From Pseudomonas rhizophila (lineage in GTDB: Bacteria > Pseudomonadota > Gammaproteobacteria > Pseudomonadales > Pseudomonadaceae): a stretch of 64,000 nt of DNA. Made by a program: the position numbers and the translations under genes. The notes beneath the pieces are model-generated. The model was not told the DNA's origin, searched no databases, and was given only the letters and a program-made list of their open reading frames with translations. Position 1 is the first letter of the stretch. Each line of letters begins with the position of its first letter. This document shows positions 60,700-64,000 of this stretch, piece after piece. The stretch is from NCBI RefSeq assembly GCF_003033885.1, contig NZ_CP024081.1:4354507-4418506 (forward strand). Direction: 5' to 3'.

Positions 60700-63600
60700 G
60701 CCTGCACCTCCGCAGCCAGCGGCGGCTGTGCTTCGGGCAGGCAACCGGTCAATTGTTCGCGACGCATCATCTGGCCCATGGCGACACAGATCTTGCGCTC
60801 ACCCTCGAAGGGATCCCGAGCGTGGGCCACCAACATATTGTCCAGCATCACCATGTCACCCTTTTGCCAACTGAAACGTACCGCGCAGTCTTCATAAGCC
60901 TCGCCGATCACTTGCATCACTGCGTCTTCAATCACGCTGCCATCGCCGTAGTACACGTTGCGTGGCAAATGTCCGGGGCCGAACAGGCTGATCAGGTTGC
61001 TGCGCACTTCCGGCTCCAGGCAGGCGGTGTGGTGCAGTTGCACCTGGTTGAAGAACGACAGTTCCAAGGTCTCGGGATGCTCGACGATGGCCGGGCAGTG
61101 CTGGGCGATCCGCAGGTTGTCGGCCCCCAGCCATTCCCAGCGCATGCCCGACGCCAGGCATTGGCGCTCGACTTCCTCACGCTGTTCGGTCTTGAAGAAG
61201 TCCTGCCAGCGCACATCCAGCTTGTCGGTGAAGTGCCGCACGTACAGCAGCCCCAGGGCCTTGAAGCGAGCGACGATGTCCTCGGGCAAGCGCGCCAGCA
61301 CCTGCCGGCAATCGACGATGGGCGTGCAACCGCCCCGCGGCGCCGGCGTTTCGCAATAGAACCACTGCTTGCGTGGCCACTGCGGCAGATGGGAGCTCTC
61401 GTTGTGGAAGAGAATCATGTGCTGTTCCGGGTACGGCGTGGAGTGGTAGATGTTCTTGCCGGACTTGTTTTTCGGCAGGTCACCGTAGGTCCCGTAGAGG
61501 TCGGGTTCGATGGCCTGGGCGAACTGTTCGAAAGCGCTGGCATCCGGCAGGTTGAAACCCCGGAACAGCAGGCCACCGTGGGTCAGCAGCTGTGCATTGA
61601 TCCATTCCCGCGCTTGCAGCGCCCAGTGCACCGGGTCCAGGTCGCCGAGCAACGGCTCGATCACCAACGGCAAGGCTTGCCCGGCGCTGAGGGTGCGGGT
61701 CCGGACCTGCTCATGGGCCACCTGGCTCACAGCGGTTGCACGGGTCTGCTTGAGCTTGCTCAATTTGGACTGCTTGCGCGCGCTGCGGGCCGTGGCTTCG
61801 TCGAGCGACGAATTCGCCAGGGACGTTGCGCTGGCGTTGCCACCCTCAAGGCGCCACGACCAATTGTCCAGCGCTTGTCCCGGGGGCGAGACGATCTGCT
61901 CCAACAGGCTCTCGAAGCCTTGTTCGAGGCGCTGGATGGTCGGCTCGTGCAACACGCTGGTGCGATACACCCAGCGCACATTCAGGCCTTGATCTTCGTC
62001 CTCTTCGACAAACACGGCGAGGTCGAACTTGCTGCTTTCCTGGCGTGATACCAGGTGTTCCACCTCAAGGTCCGGCAGGCTGGCATTGCCGCTGGGGGTG
62101 TTCTGCATGACGAACAGCACCTGGACCAGGGGATTGACCCCTGGTGTACGCGGCGGTTGCAGTTCCTCGACCAGTTTGTCAAACGGCACCTGCTGGTGCT
62201 GGAACGCCGACAGGCAATCCTCGCGCAAGCGTTGCAGACGGGCGTCAAAGCTTTCGCCCTCGCTCAGGCGGGCACGGATCGGCAGCACGTTGACGAAGAA
62301 GCCAATGAGATGCTCCAGGGCCGGATGTTCGCGGTTGGCCAGGTCGGTGCCGACGATAAAGTCGTTGGTCCCGGTGGCCCGTTGCAACAGGCTGTTGAAG
62401 GCATTGAGCAGGACCATGAACAGCGTCGCCCGCTGCTGTTGAGCATAGGCCTTGAGCACCTGGGCCTGGGCCGGTGTGAAGCGTTGTTCCAGGGCCGCCC
62501 CCTGATAGTCGGGACGCGCCGGGCGTGGCTGGTCAAGCGGTAGCGGGATCAGCGTTGGCGCGCCGTCGAGTTGGCGGCGCCAGTAGTCGATGGCCCGTGC
62601 CAGCAGGCGCTGTTGGGTTTCGCTGCGTTGCCAGTAGGCATAGTCGGCGAACTGGATCGGCAACACCGGCAGCACCGGTGTCGAACCGCTGGTACGAGCC
62701 TGGTACCCGACGATCAGCTCCTGCATGAGGATGCCCATGGACCACGCATCGGTGGCGATATGATGCAGCACCAATTGCAGCACATGATCGACGGCGCCCA
62801 GGCGCAGCAGACTGGCGCGCAACATCGGCGCCTGTTGCAGATCGAACGGGCGTGCCGCCTGTTCATCAATCAAGCGTTGCAGGGTTTGCGCTTGTTCCTC
62901 GTGGTCGAGGTGACTCAGCTCGGTCGGCGTCAGGTCAACCCGCGGTGCCGGGCTGATGACCTGGCAAGGCTGGTCGCCGTGGAGATGGAACGCCGTGCGC
63001 AAGGACTCATGGCGTTCGAACACGGCCTGCAACGCCGCTTGCAGCGCTGCGACGTCCAGCGCACCACGCAGCCTGATGGCGGTGGTCATGTTGTAGGCGG
63101 CGCTGGGGCCTTCGAAGCGATCCAGGAACCACAACCGTTGCTGGCTGTAGGACAGCGGCAATGGCTGGTTGCGTGGCGCCAGGGCAATCTCGCTGTTGCC
63201 GTCGGCCTCGGTCTGGGCGTCGCGTTGCTGATCGACCGCTTCGGCCAATTGTTCCAGGGTGCCACGCTCGAACAGCGTGCGCAGCGGCAGGTTCACGTTC
63301 AACCGTCGGCGAATCCTCGACAACACCTGGGTGGCCAGCAACGAGTGACCGCCGATGGCGAAGAAGTCGTCGTGCACACCGACGGTGTCCAGGCCGAGAA
63401 TTTCCTGCCACAGCTCGGCCAGGACCTGCTCGGTCGGCGTGCGCGGTGCCAAGCACTGCGCCTGCGCCGTTTCGTCCTGGGGCACACCCAGGGCGGCGAG
63501 GGCGCGACGGTCGACCTTGCCATTGGCGTTCAGCGGCAATTGCGCAAGGGCCAGCCAACGGGCTGGAACCATGTAGCTTGCCAGCTGCTGGCCCAGGTAA

Positions 63601-64000
63601 GCGCTCAAGACCTGTTGCGCGGACTCGCCGCCCAGGTTGGCCGTGTCGTCGAGCACATACCAGGCCACCAGTTGCAACGCCCCGCGGGCGTCGGGCAGTG
63701 CCAGCACCGCCGCGCTGTCCACCGCTGGGTGTTGCATCAGGCGGTTTTCGATCTCGCCCAGTTCGATGCGGTGGCCACGAATCTTCACTTGCTGGTCGCG
63801 CCGCCCGAGGTATTCGATCACGCCATCGGCGCGCATCCGGCCGATATCACCGCTGCGATACAGCCGCGCATCGGCCTGGAACGGGTGCGGAACAAAGGCT
63901 TCGCGGGTGCGTTGCGGGTCGCGCAGGTAGCCGCGACCGACGCCGACACCACCGATGCACAATTCGCCGGGTACACCGACAGGGACCAGGCGCAGCGCCG
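60696..64000 (-). CDS. NRPS with C-terminal TauD/SyrP-like hydroxylase (5' end outside window)
   Basis: At least 1100 residues are visible; the gene continues past 64000. The visible order begins with the A-domain end (VGVPGELCIGGVGVGRGYLR, LYRSGDIGRMRADGVIEYLG, NGKVDRRALAAL). A carrier domain follows (DDFFAIGGHSLLATQVLSRI). Next is a condensation domain (LPLSYSQQRLWFLDRFEGP; active motif HHIATDAWS; RHESLRTAFHL-type). The C-terminal 320 residues are a TauD/TfdA Fe(II)/oxoglutarate oxygenase of the SyrP Asp beta-hydroxylase kind, with the HxE metal motif HNESSHL, a distal His (LVAHARDPFEGERKI) and the oxoglutarate Arg. It overlaps the terminal NRPS by 4 bases. Its adenylation specificity residues lie outside the window. 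Confidence 0.93.
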   Translation of the reverse strand, partial: ALRLVPVGVPGELCIGGVGVGRGYLRDPQRTREAFVPHPFQADARLYRSGDIGRMRADGVIEYLGRRDQQVKIRGHRIELGEIENRLMQHPAVDSAAVLALPDARGALQLVAWYVLDDTANLGGESAQQVLSAYLGQQLASYMVPARWLALAQLPLNANGKVDRRALAALGVPQDETAQAQCLAPRTPTEQVLAELWQEILGLDTVGVHDDFFAIGGHSLLATQVLSRIRRRLNVNLPLRTLFERGTLEQLAEAVDQQRDAQTEADGNSEIALAPRNQPLPLSYSQQRLWFLDRFEGPSAAYNMTTAIRLRGALDVAALQAALQAVFERHESLRTAFHLHGDQPCQVISPAPRVDLTPTELSHLDHEEQAQTLQRLIDEQAARPFDLQQAPMLRASLLRLGAVDHVLQLVLHHIATDAWSMGILMQELIVGYQARTSGSTPVLPVLPIQFADYAYWQRSETQQRLLARAIDYWRRQLDGAPTLIPLPLDQPRPARPDYQGAALEQRFTPAQAQVLKAYAQQQRATLFMVLLNAFNSLLQRATGTNDFIVGTDLANREHPALEHLIGFFVNVLPIRARLSEGESFDARLQRLREDCLSAFQHQQVPFDKLVEELQPPRTPGVNPLVQVLFVMQNTPSGNASLPDLEVEHLVSRQESSKFDLAVFVEEDEDQGLNVRWVYRTSVLHEPTIQRLEQGFESLLEQIVSPPGQALDNWSWRLEGGNASATSLANSSLDEATARSARKQSKLSKLKQTRATAVSQVAHEQVRTRTLSAGQALPLVIEPLLGDLDPVHWALQAREWINAQLLTHGGLLFRGFNLPDASAFEQFAQAIEPDLYGTYGDLPKNKSGKNIYHSTPYPEQHMILFHNESSHLPQWPRKQWFYCETPAPRGGCTPIVDCRQVLARLPEDIVARFKALGLLYVRHFTDKLDVRWQDFFKTEQREEVERQCLASGMRWEWLGADNLRIAQHCPAIVEHPETLELSFFNQVQLHHTACLEPEVRSNLISLFGPGHLPRNVYYGDGSVIEDAVMQVIGEAYEDCAVRFSWQKGDMVMLDNMLVAHARDPFEGERKICVAMGQMMRREQLTGCLPEAQPPLAAEVQA

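Noticed and set aside
59575..60897. Long plus-strand open frame of 440 codons
   Set aside because: It lies antisense to the two NRPS genes; high GC opens such frames, and its composition (Gln, His, Arg, Gly-rich) has no family signature.
60753..62048. Plus-strand open frame of 431 codons
   Set aside because: Antisense to the TauD and condensation region of the NRPS, which has clear motifs on the minus strand.

Overview
The window reads as chromosomal DNA of a fluorescent Pseudomonas, probably a soil or rhizosphere strain. The grounds are high GC, dense LysR/TetR/LacI regulator content, a FecI/FecR/TonB-receptor trio, a peptide-siderophore NRPS locus with FhuF and a cyclic-peptide exporter, and a REP doublet of the GGGAGCGAGC..GCTCGCGAT type common in this genus. 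I see no rRNA, tRNA, CRISPR array, intact insertion sequence or phage. Both ends cut genes: a type III secretion gene on the left and an NRPS gene on the right.

Region 1 (1-11136) is the distal part of a type III secretion operon in the order sctI-J-K-L-N-O-Q-R-S-T-U, followed by a 984-residue HrpK/HrpF/NolX-like protein. Three features recall rhizobial (Rhc) clusters rather than the P. syringae Hrp1 layout: sctJKL joined directly to sctN, a single unsplit sctQ, and no sctP. The switch protein SctU lacks the NPTH self-cleavage motif. Just beyond lies a scar (11150-11685) in which a frameshifted alpha/beta hydrolase is joined to a short GMC-oxidoreductase tail.

Region 2 (11774-21887) holds an HD-domain/LuxR regulator, a LysR regulator with divergent NTF2 and SDR genes, and a LacI-controlled operon: a MocD-like desaturase/hydroxylase, a Rieske ferredoxin, a ferredoxin reductase and a sugar isomerase. 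These four form an electron chain for an oxygenase plus a TIM-barrel enzyme, which suits catabolism of a sugar- or inositol-like compound. A ThDP-dependent decarboxylase-like gene converges on this operon.

Region 3 (21917-25300) is a gene graveyard: truncated molybdenum hydroxylase, MFS, ABC binding-protein and RibD-like genes. In its middle sits an open TetR-MarR fusion whose linker carries a perfect operator-like palindrome, which suggests the fusion arose when a former intergenic region was read through.

Region 4 (25300-36240) holds two small hypothetical genes, a Fur-box-led FecI/FecR/receptor iron-uptake unit, an ArsR repressor and quinone-oxidoreductase pair sharing an operator, a LysR/MFS pair, and a carboxymuconolactone decarboxylase-like gene with a MerR regulator.

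Region 5 (36237-41082) is a periplasmic sugar-type binding protein followed directly by a 1237-residue hybrid kinase with two kinase cores. It has no transport genes, so it looks like a TorT/TorS-style sensing pair.

Region 6 (41104-52435) is a lipid-themed efflux island: TetR, acyl-CoA thioesterase, FadL, SDR, NodT-type outer-membrane factor, RND adaptor, RND pump and a KAS-II enzyme. Four copies of one 26-bp operator (TGTGAC-N14-GTCACA) tie most of the island into one regulon.

Region 7 (52447-64000) is a siderophore locus: an SbmA/BacA-type ABC protein, FhuF reductase, cyclic-peptide exporter and two NRPS proteins. The upstream NRPS ends in a fused TauD/SyrP-like hydroxylase. The terminal one starts with a condensation-like domain lacking its catalytic histidines, has an adenylation code read as Asp, and ends in a thioesterase. 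Together they predict a beta-hydroxyaspartate residue at the C-terminus of the peptide.
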